From contig CM019063.1 of NCBI GenBank assembly GCA_009667805.1, positions 189,778,661 to 189,842,660 of the forward strand: a stretch of 64,000 bases of DNA. The letters run 5' to 3'. Each line of letters begins with the position of its first letter. The first letter of the stretch is position 1. This DNA is from Leptobrachium leishanense. Its lineage: Eukaryota; Chordata; Amphibia; Anura; Megophryidae. The notes under the pieces are model-generated. The model was not told the DNA's origin. It ran no database searches and was given only the letters and a program-made list of their open reading frames with translations. Below are positions 1-11,330 of this stretch, piece by piece. A program made the position numbers and the translations under genes.

Positions 1-3000
1 CTAGGTCTCTGCATGTATTGCGGGCGTCCTGGCCATCAAGTTAGAGAATGCCGAGCCAAACCTGCCAATCATTCAGGTGAGCCCATACAATCTATCACGT
101 CTGTCGCCTCTCATGGACTCTGTACCGTGACACCATCTCATCTAATCGTATCCTTGCTATTACAGTGGGACCAGCACATCGTTCCCCTCCGGGCCATGAT
201 TGATTCCGGAGCCAGCGGCTGTTTTATGGATGAGAAAACTGCTGTCTCGTTGGGAATCCCGATCACCTCCAAAACCCACCCTTATGCCATCCAACTGCTC
301 GACGGAAGTTCCCCTATATCTGGACCAATCGTCAAGGAAACCAGACCATTGCTGGTATCTTTAGGCACTGACCATCACGACACCATAGTCTTTGATGTGG
401 TATCCTCTCCCCTATTTCCCGCTGTACTAGGCCTCAACTGGTAATGCAGAAACAACCCTGTTATAAACTGGTCTTCTGGTGCAATCACCTTCGCCACTGA
501 AAATACGATACCGACTACAGATCTACGTACCCCTACGAACCCTACCGTAGCCATATGTCTTGAGATACCCGAGCCATACCGAACTTTTAGTCACGTATTC
601 GAGAAAAAAGGTGCTGATACCTTACCTCATAGACCTTACAACTGCCCTGTGGATCTGCTACCCGGGGCACCCATTCCATATGGGAGAATCTATCCCCTGT
701 CTGAGCCTGAATTATTGGTGTTGAAAGAATATATTGATGAAAACCTACAAAAAGGCTTCATACGACCGTCCACCTCACCGGCTGGAGCACCTATATTCTT
801 TGTGGGGAAGAAGGATGGAGGACTTCGGCCCAGCGTCGACTATAGAGCTCTGAATGCTATCACGGTTAAAAACAAATATCCTCTCCCCCTAATATCTGAA
901 TTAATGGACCGTCTACGTATGGCTACGGTATTCACGAAACTTGATTTACGAGGAGCCTATAACCTGGTACGTGTCAAAGATGGGGATGAGTGGAAAACTG
1001 CGTTCCGTTCTCGTTATTGCCATTACGAGTATATGGTCATGCCATATGGGCTATGGAACGTTCCTGCCACGTTCCAACGTTTCCTGAATGATGTCTTCCG
1101 GGACATACTAGACAGCTACATCGTCATATACCTGGATGACATACTAGTATATTCTGAGAACCTGGAGACTCACCGAAAACATGTAAAGACAGTACTACGT
1201 AGACTACAGGAACATAGGCTGTATGCCAAGGCCGAGAAATGTATTTTTTGACACCGACAACGTAGAATTCCTCGGATTCATTATCAGCCCTGGATATATC
1301 CGCATGGATCCAGCCAAGACCGAGGCTGTAGCCACCTGGCCAGTCCCAGCAAATAAAAAGGGGGTCCAAAGCTTCATAGGGTTCTGTAACTTTTATCGGA
1401 AGTTCATAAGAGATTTCTCGAAGAATATCCGCCCCCTCACTATGCTGACAAGACAAGGCGTTGTGTTTACATGGACAGGAGACGCACAGAAAGCCTTCCA
1501 CAAGTTAAAAAAGATGTTCACAGAAGCACCTATCCTCGCTTTACCGGACCCTACATACCCCTATATAATGGAAGTAGACGCTTCCGAATTCGCCGTGGGG
1601 GCCATACTCTCTCAGAGACAGATAGAAACCGGAGAAGTACATCCAGTGTTTTTTTTCTAAAAGTCTGTCCCCGGCTGAGCGCAACTACGATGTAGGCGAA
1701 AGAGAACTCCTAGCCATTAAGATGGCTTTAGAAGATTGGAGACATCTGCTAGAAGGCGCCCGCCACCCGGTGACTGTATTCACGGACCACAGAAACTTGG
1801 AATATTTGCAGCGAGCCCGTAAAGCCGTAAAGGCCCGTAAAACCTCAACAAGCCAGGTGGGCCCTCTTTTTTAGCCGATTCAATCTATATATCACCTACA
1901 GGCCGGGTAGCAAAAATGGAAAAGCAGATGCCCTATCCAGGATAGGCAACCCGGAAATAGAGAACAAGGGACCGTATTACCACTTACCTGCTTTATGGCA
2001 CAAGAAAAGACCTTATGGCAAGTGATCGCTTATAATACACCTTCGCTACAGGAAGCCTCCATAGGAATACCTTTTACAGAAAAGGACGGATTCTTGTTGC
2101 ACCAAGAAAAAATATACGTGCCACCTCTAGCCGTAACCGCAGTGCTACAGCATTTCCACGATTCTACCCTAGGAGGCCATGGAGGCGTTCATAAAACCGT
2201 TGATATAATAGAAAGATCCTTCTGGTGGCCACATATGTCCAAGACTATTACCAAGTATGTCACGAATTGTCCTACATGTATACGTATGAAAGCATCAAGA
2301 CGTCGACCTCAAGGACTGCTACACCCACTACCCGTACCTTCTGTTCCCTGGTCTGATATTGCTATGGACTTTATAGTAGAACTGCCAAAATCATCGAAAT
2401 ATGATACCGTCATGGTGGTAGTAGACAGGTTACGAAGATGGCACACTTTATTCCCCTCGTGGGCTTACCTACCGCTACAGAAACTGCCTCCGTCTTTATC
2501 AAGGAAATCTTCCGTCTTCATGGATTACCTTCTACCATCGTAACAGACAGAGGCACACAATTCACGGCATGTTTCTGGAAAGCATTCTGCAAAGGATTAC
2601 ATATCACCCAAGCCCTAACCTCTGCGTATCATCCTCAAGCTAATGGACAGACGGAGCGTACCAATGGAATCCTTGAACAGTACTTACGCTGTTACATATC
2701 CCATCTCCAACATGACTGGTCCTCGTATCTACCATTGGCCGAATTTGCTTACAGCAACCAGATACAGCGCTCTACGGCTATGACGCCTTTCTTCATTAAT
2801 TCCGGTTATCACCCTTCCATGTTACCTGGGTCACCCCTAGAAACCAATGCTCCAAAGGCTGATGAGCGATTGTCGGCTATTCATAGAAACTATCGCCTTG
2901 TCAGAGCCGAGCTACTAAAGGCACAGCAGAGATTCAAGTTCTATGCAGACCGCCATCGGAGACCCGCCCCTGTGTATCATGAAGGAGACAAGGTATGGCT

Positions 3001-3460
3001 GTCAGCTAATAACGTTAAATTGTCTTGTCCTTCTCGCAAACTAGGTCCCCGTTTCCTCGGCCCTTTCGTCGTTGAAAAGGTACTATCTCATGTGGTCGTA
3101 AGATTACGTCTACCACCTACACTGAAGATACACCCTGTGTTTCACGTATCCCTGCTGAAACCTGCGGCCCCTGACCCATTTCCTGATCGAGTTCTGACAA
3201 CTCCCGGACCAGTGACCTCTGTAGCGGATGACGAATATGAAGTAGAGATCATATTGGATTCACGATGGCGGCGACATAGTTTCGAATATTTGATCCGTTG
3301 GAAGGGCTATGGCGCGGAGGATGACTCCTGGGTGTCGTACACTACTCATCCCGATCGCCCCCGGAGGGGTCGCCTTGGTAGGGGGCCCTGTCAGGATCGC
3401 CCCCTGGTGCCGCCTGGTCACCACCGGACCCGTCCATACCGCCATCCGTCCCACCGCTAG
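1..3460 (+). pseudogene. gag-pol pseudogene of element A
   Basis: The product would have been a Gag-Pol polyprotein. Visible domains in order are a CCHC knuckle (CMYCGRPGH at about 13-54), aspartic protease (DSGASG near 200), reverse transcriptase (YLDD near 1126), RNase H (EVDASEFAVG near 1570), integrase (zinc-binding HHCC near 2150-2280, then TDRGTQF and NGQTERTNG) and a C-terminal chromodomain (from about 3235). The breaks compared with the intact copy are: a Leu-to-stop change at 442-444; a one-base gain in a T run near 1245; a two-base loss near 1650; a small duplication with frame change near 1810-1850; frame loss near 1950; a one-base loss near 2429; and a deletion that removes the end of the chromodomain near 3340. 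Reading continues past the LTR border at 3389, as in the intact copy. Confidence 0.93.
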
Positions 3461-4283
3461 CAAGCCGCGATCAGCCGGAGTGCTTGCCGCGGCTCATTTC
3501 CCCGACGCCTCGTCGTTAGGCGATGGCCAGCGCACGCATGCGCACTATATTGGCGAAGACCCCGGGAAGAGATTAGGTGTCCTCAGCGCCGGGAGATGAC
3601 GTCAGATGCCAGGTACTGAAGAAGGGCGGGGCCAGTTTAAAAGAAGCCACGGAACTGTGAGTAATCGCCCAATTATTGAGTTTGCTACCTGTACTGTGTA
3701 TTTTGTGCCAAGGTGTATAGCTATCTCTCGTCAGCATACCGCAGCAGTTACAGTCTCCTCGCCTGCTCCAGAACCACAGCATACCGCAGTATTTACAGTC
3801 TCCTCGCCTGCTCCAGAACCACAGCCTACCACGGTATTTACAGTCTCCTCGCCTGCTCCAGAACCACAGCCTACCGCAGCATTTACAGTCTCCTTGCTCG
3901 CTTCAGAACCTCAGCCTACCGTAGTAGTTCCAATCTCCTCGCATATCTGTAGCAACAGTATACAGCGGTATTCTACGAATTCTTCATACTACGATTTACC
4001 TCCCACCTACCGTGAGTACTACGACCCTGTATGAATTTATCCTTGCATCTCTGTATTTCATGTTACCTACTGCTACCTACTGCTCTCTGTAAACCTGTCA
4101 AGTCTCCAGCTTACTGTGCCTCCACGTCTACTCCTACTAACTCCCGACGTCTCGGCTACTACCACGAATAAGGTTGTACAATTTCATCTTACCCTTCGTG
4201 TAGTGGCTCATACGATCTGGCATACTCCGCTCTCTGGGTTCCCACCGCTCTGAAAACACAGTCTCCCGTGATAGTTCGTGACA
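3389..4283 (+). repeat. 3' LTR of element A, with internal 45-bp tandem repeats
   Basis: The LTR is 895 bp and has the 5-bp terminal inverted repeat TGTCA/TGACA. From about 3740 to 3950 it contains about five copies of a 45-bp unit built around 'acagtctcctcgcctgctcc'. The LTRs of element B hold the same unit at the same place in longer arrays. The remainder aligns by eye with the LTRs of element B. Confidence 0.9.
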
Positions 4284-4471
4284 TGCATTCAAGGATGGTA
4301 TTCTGCAAACCTTGGTTATAGTGAGTGGATTTTTGAGTTACTGTTGCCTTTCTATCATCTCGAACCAGTCTGCTCATTCTCCTCTCACCTCTGAAATCAA
4401 CAAGGCATTTTCATCCACACAACTGCCACTCACTGGATATTTTCTCTTTTTCGGACCATTCTCTGTAAACC

Positions 4472-4995
4472 TGTCACGTGTAATGCCACAGGGTCAAGGT
4501 TGCAAGCCCAGGGTGCAAGTGATATACAGGAAACACTTGGTATGATGAGAATCAAATGGGGATTTATTAAAAGGAAAACCATAAACATGGGAGGAGAAAT
4601 GCTGGAAAGTCTCTGGTTGGGGAGTGCAGAAGGGAAATCTTGGAACAGGTGTAATAAAGGGGTCTCGAGGCACAATACCAGTAGTGATGATCCAGAATGC
4701 AGAGTCCAGGGGGAAAGCCAGGGGTCCGGTACACAGATCAGGTTTAGCAATGGAGCTTCTGGAACTCAGACTGAACGTGATGGCAGTTTGCAAACAAAAT
4801 GCAGAAGCATCCTGGGACAGGTGTGCCTCTGCTAAATAATCACTGCAGGTCCTCATTAGGTGCACCTGCTGATCCTGCAAGTGTGAGTCTCTGAAAGCAA
4901 AGTCCAGCAAGACAGGGCTTGAAGGGTGCTGCCTGGGGAAATTAAGATGGTGCAGCACCAGATCTGCCTTTCTTCCACCGGCGCGGCATGTGACA
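4472..4995 (-). repeat. 3' LTR of element C
   Basis: This 524-bp LTR is bounded by TGTCA and TGACA and closely matches 7139-7659 along its whole length. The few differences include small indels, for example a-g runs near 4560. Confidence 0.9.
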
Positions 4996-6909
4996 GTGGC
5001 CCCCCTCAAAGGACACCCCCCGGGTGGCTAAGGTTGCTTCATAAGCGGGAAGGCCTTCTGTCTTTATAACTGTCCCCTCGGAGGTGTGGGAATGGAATGG
5101 CTCTAAAAGTCGCTGAACTTCAGTAAGATCCAGTGCCATGACAGTACAGGTTGTCTGTCCATATGCAGGCTCTTTGGTAGCAGGGTCAACAGCTTCCTCC
5201 TCACTGGATTCCAGGGGAGTGAAGTCCAGCTCTGGTTTGTAGTGAGGAGCTGATTGCTGGCTGAGAGTGATAGGCGCTGCAGCGGTTAATGCCAAAATTG
5301 ATTCTGCAGGTACATCTGCAGCTTTCCTTTGAAGCAGGGCCTCCTCAAATCTCTCAAGATCCTCTTTACGCACCAAAGTCCCGTTAGAGGCAAGGATACA
5401 ACCCGATGGAAAGGAGTCAATCTTACGGTGGTCTTCAATAACCATGCTCTTACCCAGTGGTGGTTGGCCAGGATGGGGTACCTCAGGGCTTCCTGGTTCA
5501 ACCTCCTCCATGAATAAGGAGGGAACCGGGTCAGGGGTATCGGAGGCTATGGCACAGTGACCTGGAGAGCCCTGAGGGAGCTGGGTTACCTTCCTATTAC
5601 TTGTGGTTCTGCCGGTAGTGGGGTCCGGTACAGGAGTCACGGAACCAGGCTTGGACTTCAAGTTCCTGCTATGGGGAATTGAAAAGTTCACTTTGGATAC
5701 TCCAGGAACCCTCCTAGGAGTGACAGATGCACACAGGTAAGTGGCTGGATTAGCAGCCGGCATAGAAGTTGTGGTGCCCAGGTATGACCATCCTCGACTA
5801 CGCCGTGCTGTCTGTAGAGATGGTTCGCCATCTGAATCTAAAATCAGCAGCAGGGAGCAGCTCTGCCATGGATTGTGGGTTGGTGATGCTCTCAGCCTGC
5901 GCTTGGACATAGGTTAGGATCTCCTGCACCTGGGACTGTAAGGCCTCGTGGTTAACCTTGATGCTCTCTATTATTCTGGTGAATGTACCAACTTGAGCAG
6001 CAAGGGTGTTGATGACAGTAAGAATCTGTGGAGATTGGCAACTTCCTGGGCTGGCACTCCATTTTTCCAAATGGGAGCCCTAGGGTCTCCTTTGCTCGAC
6101 CTCCTTTGAGACAGTGGAGGGAGCTGGGTTAGTGGCCTTGGCATCAGTGGCACTGCAACCCAGAGAGCCCTGAGGGAGCTTGGTCGCTTTCCTGGGATTT
6201 GCAGGCATTTTGTATTGTGCAGGAGAAATGATTTTCAGAACCTGCTGGCTGGGAGTAGTGGGCTTTGCTCTGGAATCTGGCATAATTGCTGGCACTCCAG
6301 CTTGGGCAGCGGGTATCACAGGGTCTTCTGGCTCAACCCCCTTTGTGTCAGTGGGGGGGGAAACGGGTCAGAAGCACGAGTAGCAGCAGTACCGTGACCC
6401 AGAGAACTTTGAACTGACTTTGCTTGGCTGGTACCGCTGAGAGTTGGTTCCGGTGCAAGAGCGACAGTGGAGGCTTGGATATGCCAGTTAGATGTGGAGG
6501 CTACACCAGGACTTTGTAACATCAGAAGGTCCATAGGTTCAGGCAAGTCAGCTTCCTTGTAGTCAGTGGGAGCGGTTTCCATATAGGTTACTGGATCCTC
6601 CTCTGCAGCAGGCTCTACCTCCATGGGTTCCACCAAACCATTTTCTTCTGATTTGGCTACTTCAGGCTTGATATATGGAAAAACAGCAAGTGGTTTAGAA
6701 ATGGGGGGCTTAAATGGTAAAGCCCCTCTGGCTTTGGAAGGCAATGGTTTTCTAGCAGCTGGCTTCCTAACGACTGGCTTGGATACAGGTGCCTGTTTAG
6801 CCAGGGGAGCAGATCTTGTAGGAGCGGTCTTTGCTGTGGGAGATTTCTTTGCAAAAAACTTTTTGGTGGGCTTATTGGGCAGACCGGCAAAAATGTCCAT
6901 CTTGTCCAC
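4942..6909 (-). pseudogene. Pro/Ala/Lys-rich ORF of element C with three internal protein repeats
   Basis: Three overlapping open stretches (6909-6316, 6319-5798 and 5910-4942) look like one former frame of about 650 codons broken by frameshifts. One break falls in a long C run (G run on the plus strand near 6352-6360). The start is basic and proline-rich (KKFFAKKSPTAKTAPTRSAP). A segment of about 40-45 residues recurs three times, with cores VQSSLGHGTAATRASDP, KLPQGSLGCSATDAKATNP and QLPQGSPGHCAIASDTPDP, each followed by an acidic EVE-like stretch. A coiled-coil-like stretch (NTLAAQVGTFTRIIESIKV) lies near 5900-6000. The last residues overlap the 3' LTR. I do not recognise the protein family. 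Confidence 0.5.
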
Positions 6910-7138
6910 AGTACAGGCAGAGATCTGTTTCGTAACGCCTGGAAGGCTCCTCTACAGTTCGGGGTCCCATGAGCCATTTTGGCTCCAGGAGAACACACCT
7001 TAGGAGATGGGCCCCACATCTTCTGCAGCAGATTATTCAGAATGTCCATCAAGTGGGTAAACAGTTCCTGGAAGGTTTCCTTAATTAACTGTTTCATGAC
7101 CAGTATCACTGTGGGCTCGCTTGTGGGCTTCTGCATTA
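6880..7138 (-). pseudogene. Gag remnant with damaged zinc knuckle (element C)
   Basis: From the 5' LTR inward, a frame opens with MQKPTSEPTVILVMKQ and contains a short helical-looking stretch (LIKETFQELFTHLMDILNN). In another frame near 6905-6945 lies CLYCGQDGHFCRSAQ, which has the first three positions of a C-x2-C-x4-H-x4-C knuckle but Ala where the fourth Cys should be. Capsid sequence between the two is missing. I read this as a shrunken Gag. The family is Ty3/gypsy by the form of the knuckle only, so this is tentative. Confidence 0.55.
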
Positions 7139-7659
7139 TGTCACGTGTAATGCCACAGGGTCGAGGTTGCAAGCCCAGGGTGCAAGTGATACAGGAAATA
7201 CTTGGTATGATGAAAATCAAATGTGGGGATTTAGTAAAGGAAAACAATAAACATGGAGGAGCAATGCTGGAAAGTCTCTGGTTGGGGAGTGCAGACAGGA
7301 AGTCTTGGAACGGTGTAATAAAGGGGTCTTGAGGCACAATACCAGTAGGGATGATCCAGAATGCAGAGTCCAGGGGGAAAGCCAGGGGTCCGGTACACAG
7401 ATCAGGTTTAGCAATGGAGCTTCTGGAACTCAGACTGAACGTGATGGCAGTTTGCAAACAAAATGCAGAAGCATCCTGGGACAGGCGTGCCTCTGCTAAA
7501 TACTCACTGCAGGTCCTCATTAGGTGCACCTGCTGATCCTGCAAGTGTGAGTCTCTGAAATAAAAGTCCAGCAAGACAGGGCTTGAAGGGTGCTGCCTGG
7601 GGAAATCAAGATGGTGCAGCACCAGATCTGCCTTTCTTCCGCCGGCGTGGCACGTGACA
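7139..7659 (-). repeat. 5' LTR of element C
   Basis: This 521-bp LTR is the partner of 4472-4995. The minus-strand sequence that follows it (7138 downward, beginning taatgcagaagccc) should contain the primer-binding site, but I cannot assign a tRNA to it. Confidence 0.9.
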
Positions 7660-8185
7660 AAACCCTAGAGACGGTTGCACATGAAAATCCCAGTAGATCA
7701 GGAATTTTTTAAATACTCAGATCAGTCCATCTGGCACCAACAACCATGCCACGTTCAAAGTCACTTAAGCCCCCTTTCTTCCCCATTCTGATGCTCGGTT
7801 TGAACTTCAGCAATTTGTCTTCACCACGTCTAGATGTCTAAATCATCCAGTGGATTGCTGTCATGTGATTGGCTGATAAGCAATTTGTGTTGGCAAGCAA
7901 TAATCCTATAGGATTCAGAAAATATACGTATCTGGCGGCGCGATAGCAATCGTTATGGTAAGTCAGGATGCTCTCTTTATAGTAATAGGTCCGTAATACA
8001 TGTGAAGAGAAACAGGAGAAAATAATAGTGCAATACGTCATTAACAGTGATAGGTGTATAAGATCACACTTGTTCACTCACAAGTAGAGAGCCATAACAC
8101 TGGCTCTAAGTGGGTCAGAGCAGGTGGGTCCTTTTCTTCTATAGAGATAGGATGGTGACCCACACCCTCCTAGGGAGAAGGATAC
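7660..8185. other. no recognised feature
   Basis: This is AT-rich sequence without a credible coding region. The palindromic string aatcctataggatt at 7905-7918 recurs at 10629-10642 beside a MITE. I see nothing else. Confidence 0.5.
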
Positions 8186-8445
8186 TTACATAGTTACATA
8201 GTTATATAGGCTGAAAAAAGACATGCATCCATCGGGTTCAGCCTCTCCCACATAACCTACTGCTGTTGATCCAAAAGAAGGCAAAAAACCCAGTCTGAAT
8301 GCTTGCCAATATGCAACATACTGGGAAAAAATTCCTTCTTGACCCCAGAATGGCAGTCAGATTTCTCCTTGGATCAAGAAGCTTTTACCCACATATTAAA
8401 TATTATAACCCTTAATATTCTTTCGGTCTTAGTCAATATGTAGGG
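8186..8445 (-). repeat. CR1-type LINE 3' tail
   Basis: On the minus strand this stretch resembles the 3' end of a CR1-clade LINE common in amphibians. It has a degraded C-terminal coding part around 'ggatcaacagcagtaggtta', the segment 'gcatgtcttttttcagcc', and a short terminal repeat of the type actatgtaactatgta (reverse of 8190-8206). Clade assignment is from memory of the family and is not certain. Confidence 0.55.
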
Positions 8446-8725
8446 ATAAAGACAAAAAGAGGGAAAGACTTCTTTGTGCAGGTATAATAGCAGTTGCGTG
8501 AGTGTACTAGATGGTAATTCACTCACGTGTGGTGGAGCTTAAGGACCAAGCTCTAGGTGGGAACCCCTGTGGACTTGTTGAAGGTCAAGTCCATGGAAAC
8601 CTTGAACATCAAAAACGCCGGGGACTGATGTAGATAAAAATAATAAAATTTATTAAAACTAAATTAAAATAAACAGGACCTGACGCAGCAGGTCACCCTG
8701 AATGAAACCTGATACTACAGGTGTG

Positions 8726-8766
8726 CCAGTACGCGTTTCGCCACACAATGCGGCTTCATCAGCTGG
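8726..8766 (-). ncRNA. hammerhead ribozyme motif in Penelope-like tail
   Basis: On the minus strand the parts occur in order: CCAG (stem I 5' strand, 8766-8763), CTGATGA core (8762-8756), one extra A, GCCGCA-TTG-TGTGGC (stem II of 6 bp including one G-U), GAAA (8739-8736), the self-complementary ACGCGT giving a minimal stem III, and TA before CTGG (stem I 3' strand). Predicted cleavage follows GUA, at 8730. The short palindromic stem III is known from hammerhead motifs described in Penelope-like elements and favours dimeric folding. The fold is deduced by hand, so activity is untested. Confidence 0.72.
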
Positions 8767-10017
8767 TTTACAGGCATATGGTCAGAATGGTCTTATATAC
8801 TGTCCTGAAATAAAAATAATAGTCCCCAGGTGTGATGTTCAATCGGTGGCGTCCAATCCACGCTTAGACGGCAGCTGTTTTCAATATCGTGCGGGCGCCG
8901 CCATCTTGCGCATGCGCAGTGTAGATGTTGAGTTTCAATTTGCGTGTCAAGCCTTCCTTCCGCTGTATGCATGTTTCACAGTGGCCTCTATCAGTAAAAG
9001 TAGAGCGGCAAGTTGACAATAATAACCAGAAAGTAAACATTTAGCGGTATCGATCGATAGATAGGGTATGTGGGCAGACATAAATGGAAACAAGCAATAC
9101 TTAATATCCCCTTCTATAGAGAAAAGTCTGCCTCAACTCCACAGAGGAAAATGAGTGAAGATAACTAAAACATGTATATATATATAAATCCTCAAAATAA
9201 TAATAAACCAAACAAGGCGGTGATGACAACATGTAGGTTAAACAGCTCTGTATATACATAAGGAGTGGTGTGTATTAGTGTATACTGAGGGGTATGGAAT
9301 ATAGGCTGAATTATGACATATTAGTGCAGAGTGACTGCATAGCGAGAAAAGGATGGTGTACAACCGATAAGAAGTGAATGAGTGGTACTGTGTGAAAAGA
9401 CTAATGGTATGGAAAAATCCTGTGTGGATCTATAAAGAAATGATGTAATGAATTGAAGCACCTATACAACCCATAAGTGGGTAAGATGAAGGAGGAAAAT
9501 TACGCATATTCGCCAATGTGTAATGTAATGGAAACGTATGATACATAGCTCTAACGTTAATAATTTCAAAAGTGTGTAACAAGTGTGGTAATGTATAATG
9601 TTAGCTCTGTGTAAATAAAGAGAAAGAAAGTGTGAAGGTGAATGGTATGAAAAATACTGTGAAAACATAGCGTAGGATAATAGATCTTCTAATAATATAT
9701 TATTATTAGCTCATGATAGATCCTATGATGGAGAAAGGATATCTATGAAGGTGAAAGTAGGACTATACGGCCACTACAATACTACGGTCAGAGGTGACAT
9801 AGGTGATCTATACTAAATGTGGATATATGATGAACTGAATGTTAGGAAGCAGTATATAATATATATACTGTGTATATAAATAACCAATATTAGTAATCGT
9901 GGGGTGGTAACCCATATCTAAATGGATGCAAAATTAGATATGTCATGTCCTAAGGATAATCTTAAGTGTTTCTATAATCATCTTGCCCATATGGAGTTGA
10001 AGAAGCCTCGATATCTC

Positions 10018-10599
10018 TTACAAGAAATGAATCACCTCGAAATCATCGTTTAAACCGTTGGGCATAAGAGTCCCATTTTCAAAGATATATTTAATTTCTT
10101 CTTTCCCTAACTTGTTTGGTAAATCCTCCTCAATTTCTATCCTTTTGATCTGACTTATCGCCCAAAATTTGACACCCAAAGGTGAACTATCGTGATGTGT
10201 TTTACAATGTGAGGAAACCGAATGTTTTTCAGAATTATTTCTAATGTTCCTGGCATGTTCCGCTATTCTAAAATTGAGGGCTCTTTTAGTGCGGCCTACA
10301 TAACCCAAACCTCAGGGGCACTCTAACATGTAGATGACATTCTTGGAGCAACAATTAAGAATTCCCCTAATCTTAACGATTTTATTCTGTTTGCGGTTAA
10401 AGTATGAATTGATAAAGTTCTTTTTATTACCAGTAGATCTACAGGCTAAGCATGAACCGCATTGGTAAAAACCTTCTTTAAGGCCAAAATGGTTATTGCC
10501 CACACTTGAACCACTTTTGGTTTTTCTATGTACCAATTTGGATTTAATGTTTTTAGTCCCTCTAAAAGCTGGTTGGCTTTGGGAAGTCGGTTGTTGCAC
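10018..10599 (-). pseudogene. Penelope-like C-terminal linker and GIY-YIG endonuclease domain, one nonsense codon
   Basis: The frame reads through a Cys-containing linker (FYQCGSCLACRST) into NVIYMLECP, a stop codon at 10314-10312, and then GLGYVGRTKRALNFRIAEH. Penelope elements have a GIY-YIG nuclease here. The Y of VIY, the YVGRT motif, the Arg of FRIAEH and the downstream HSVSSH are visible. The stop sits where the family usually has Cys, so a single change disrupts an otherwise uninterrupted frame of 193 codons. The frame ends at 10018. The nuclease would nick DNA for target-primed reverse transcription. Confidence 0.85.
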
Positions 10600-10631
10600 G
10601 GGCTTGGGTGCCTACCATTCTGGTTTTTAAT

Positions 10632-10897
10632 CCTATAGGATTCGCCTGATTAAACCTGTCAAACAGACCACTGAAAATCAGGGTTAGAATTTAGGGTTTG
10701 ACACGTTAGGGTTAGAATTCTAACCCTATTTTCTAACCCTAATATATAACCCTAGCTTCTAGCCCTACTTTCTAACCCTAGTTTCTAATTTAGAAGCTAG
10801 AGTTAGAAATTAGGATTAGAATTTCGTCTAACCCTAATTTCTAATATTGATTTTCGGTGGATTGTTTGACAGGTTAAATCAGGCAAATCCTAAAAGG
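10632..10897. mobile_element. MITE with about 48-bp TIRs and telomere-like interior
   Basis: The ends are imperfect inverted repeats (cctataggattcgcctgatt at 10632; reverse of the right end reads ccttttaggatttgcctgat), continuing for about 48 bp to 'gaaaatca'. Between them lie back-to-back repeats of 'ttctaaccctaa' on one side and 'ttagaaattaggattag' on the other, so most of the 266 bp can fold on itself. The superfamily is not clear. A related TIR-like string (ggatttgcctgaataaac) occurs near 49853. Confidence 0.65.
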
Positions 10898-10899
10898 TT

Positions 10900-11197
10900 T
10901 CAATGCGAAAAAAAAAACCCCGTTTTTTATTTGTTTTGGATCATTTCGTTCTGGTTTTTTTTATCGTTTTGGATATTTTCTTTCCGTTTTTCATAATTTC
11001 GGATCATTTCATTTATTTTATTTTTTTTCGTTTTGGATCAGTCAGATCATTTTCATTCCAATTTTTTGTTTTGGTTTTTCTTTTTTTCCTCGATTCGTAA
11101 TTTCAGACAGCCGATTTTTTGACTTTTGTAATTGCTTCCGAAATACGAAAATGCTAATTTTCGTCAGAATTTTGTTTGGGAACGAAACACACATGTC
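10900..11197. repeat. T-rich fragment resembling the hAT MITE at 13584-14349
   Basis: T-rich, TTCG/TTTTGG-type sequence ends in 'gaacgaaacacacatgtct', which resembles the right TIR of the hAT family seen at 13584-14349. No target duplication is visible. It may be a truncated copy. Confidence 0.35.
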
Positions 11198-11330
11198 TGC
11201 AGGATTCCTTTGCTGAAGCGTATGGATTGTACATGTTTAGGGTGGCAGTTTGCATGCATTGCCCTTCTGAATGAGCGTTATGTGTCCATGAACGCATGGC
11301 ATATCTACCAAGCCAGGATGTGATATGCAT

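Larger units (their letters stand above)
1..4283 (+). mobile_element. Ty3/gypsy chromodomain retrotransposon A, 5' part outside window, decayed
   Basis: This is the 3' part of an LTR retrotransposon of the chromovirus group. It begins in the Gag zinc knuckle and runs through protease, reverse transcriptase, RNase H, integrase and chromodomain into a 3' LTR that starts with TGTCA and ends with TGACA. It is clearly a relative of the intact element at 53837-60428, in the opposite orientation. A purine-rich tract (3377-3388, ending GGGGGCCC) lies directly before the LTR and fits a polypurine tract. The 5' LTR is beyond the window start, so target duplications cannot be tested. Multiple reading-frame breaks show that it cannot encode its own proteins. 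Confidence 0.95.
4472..7659 (-). mobile_element. non-autonomous LTR retrotransposon C (3188 bp), complete with TSD
   Basis: Two direct repeats of 524 and 521 bp, each starting TGTCA and ending TGACA, bracket a 2143-bp interior. The sequence aaacc immediately precedes the left LTR (4467-4471) and immediately follows the right one (7660-7664), so this is an intact insertion with a 5-bp target duplication. The minus orientation follows from a polypurine tract (aggggggccac, reverse of 4996-5006) directly upstream of the lower-coordinate LTR. No protease, reverse transcriptase or integrase is visible, so the element must have depended on another element for mobilisation. Its size and structure suit a LARD-type derivative. 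A zinc-knuckle remnant near the 5' end suggests a Ty3/gypsy origin. Confidence 0.9.
8446..10622 (-). mobile_element. Penelope-like element, 3' half (5' truncated)
   Basis: The minus strand carries the C-terminal part of a Penelope-like retroelement (10599-10018), followed by about 1.5 kb of untranslated tail that contains a hammerhead ribozyme motif (8726-8766). The reverse transcriptase is absent. The element stops near 10622, next to a MITE. The boundary near 8446 is an estimate. Confidence 0.75.

Noticed and set aside
4494..5009. Frame on the minus strand across the LTR of element C, repeated at 6657-7622
   Set aside because: The repetition is simply the two LTR copies, and the frame crosses the LTR border.
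7905..10642. Palindrome aatcctataggatt at both 7905 and 10629 as a target duplication of the Penelope element
   Set aside because: The string is self-complementary and short. The right copy overlaps a MITE end, and the flanking bases differ.
10680..10850. Interstitial telomere array
   Set aside because: The ccctaa strings are irregularly spaced and inverted within MITE arms, not a (TTAGGG)n tract.
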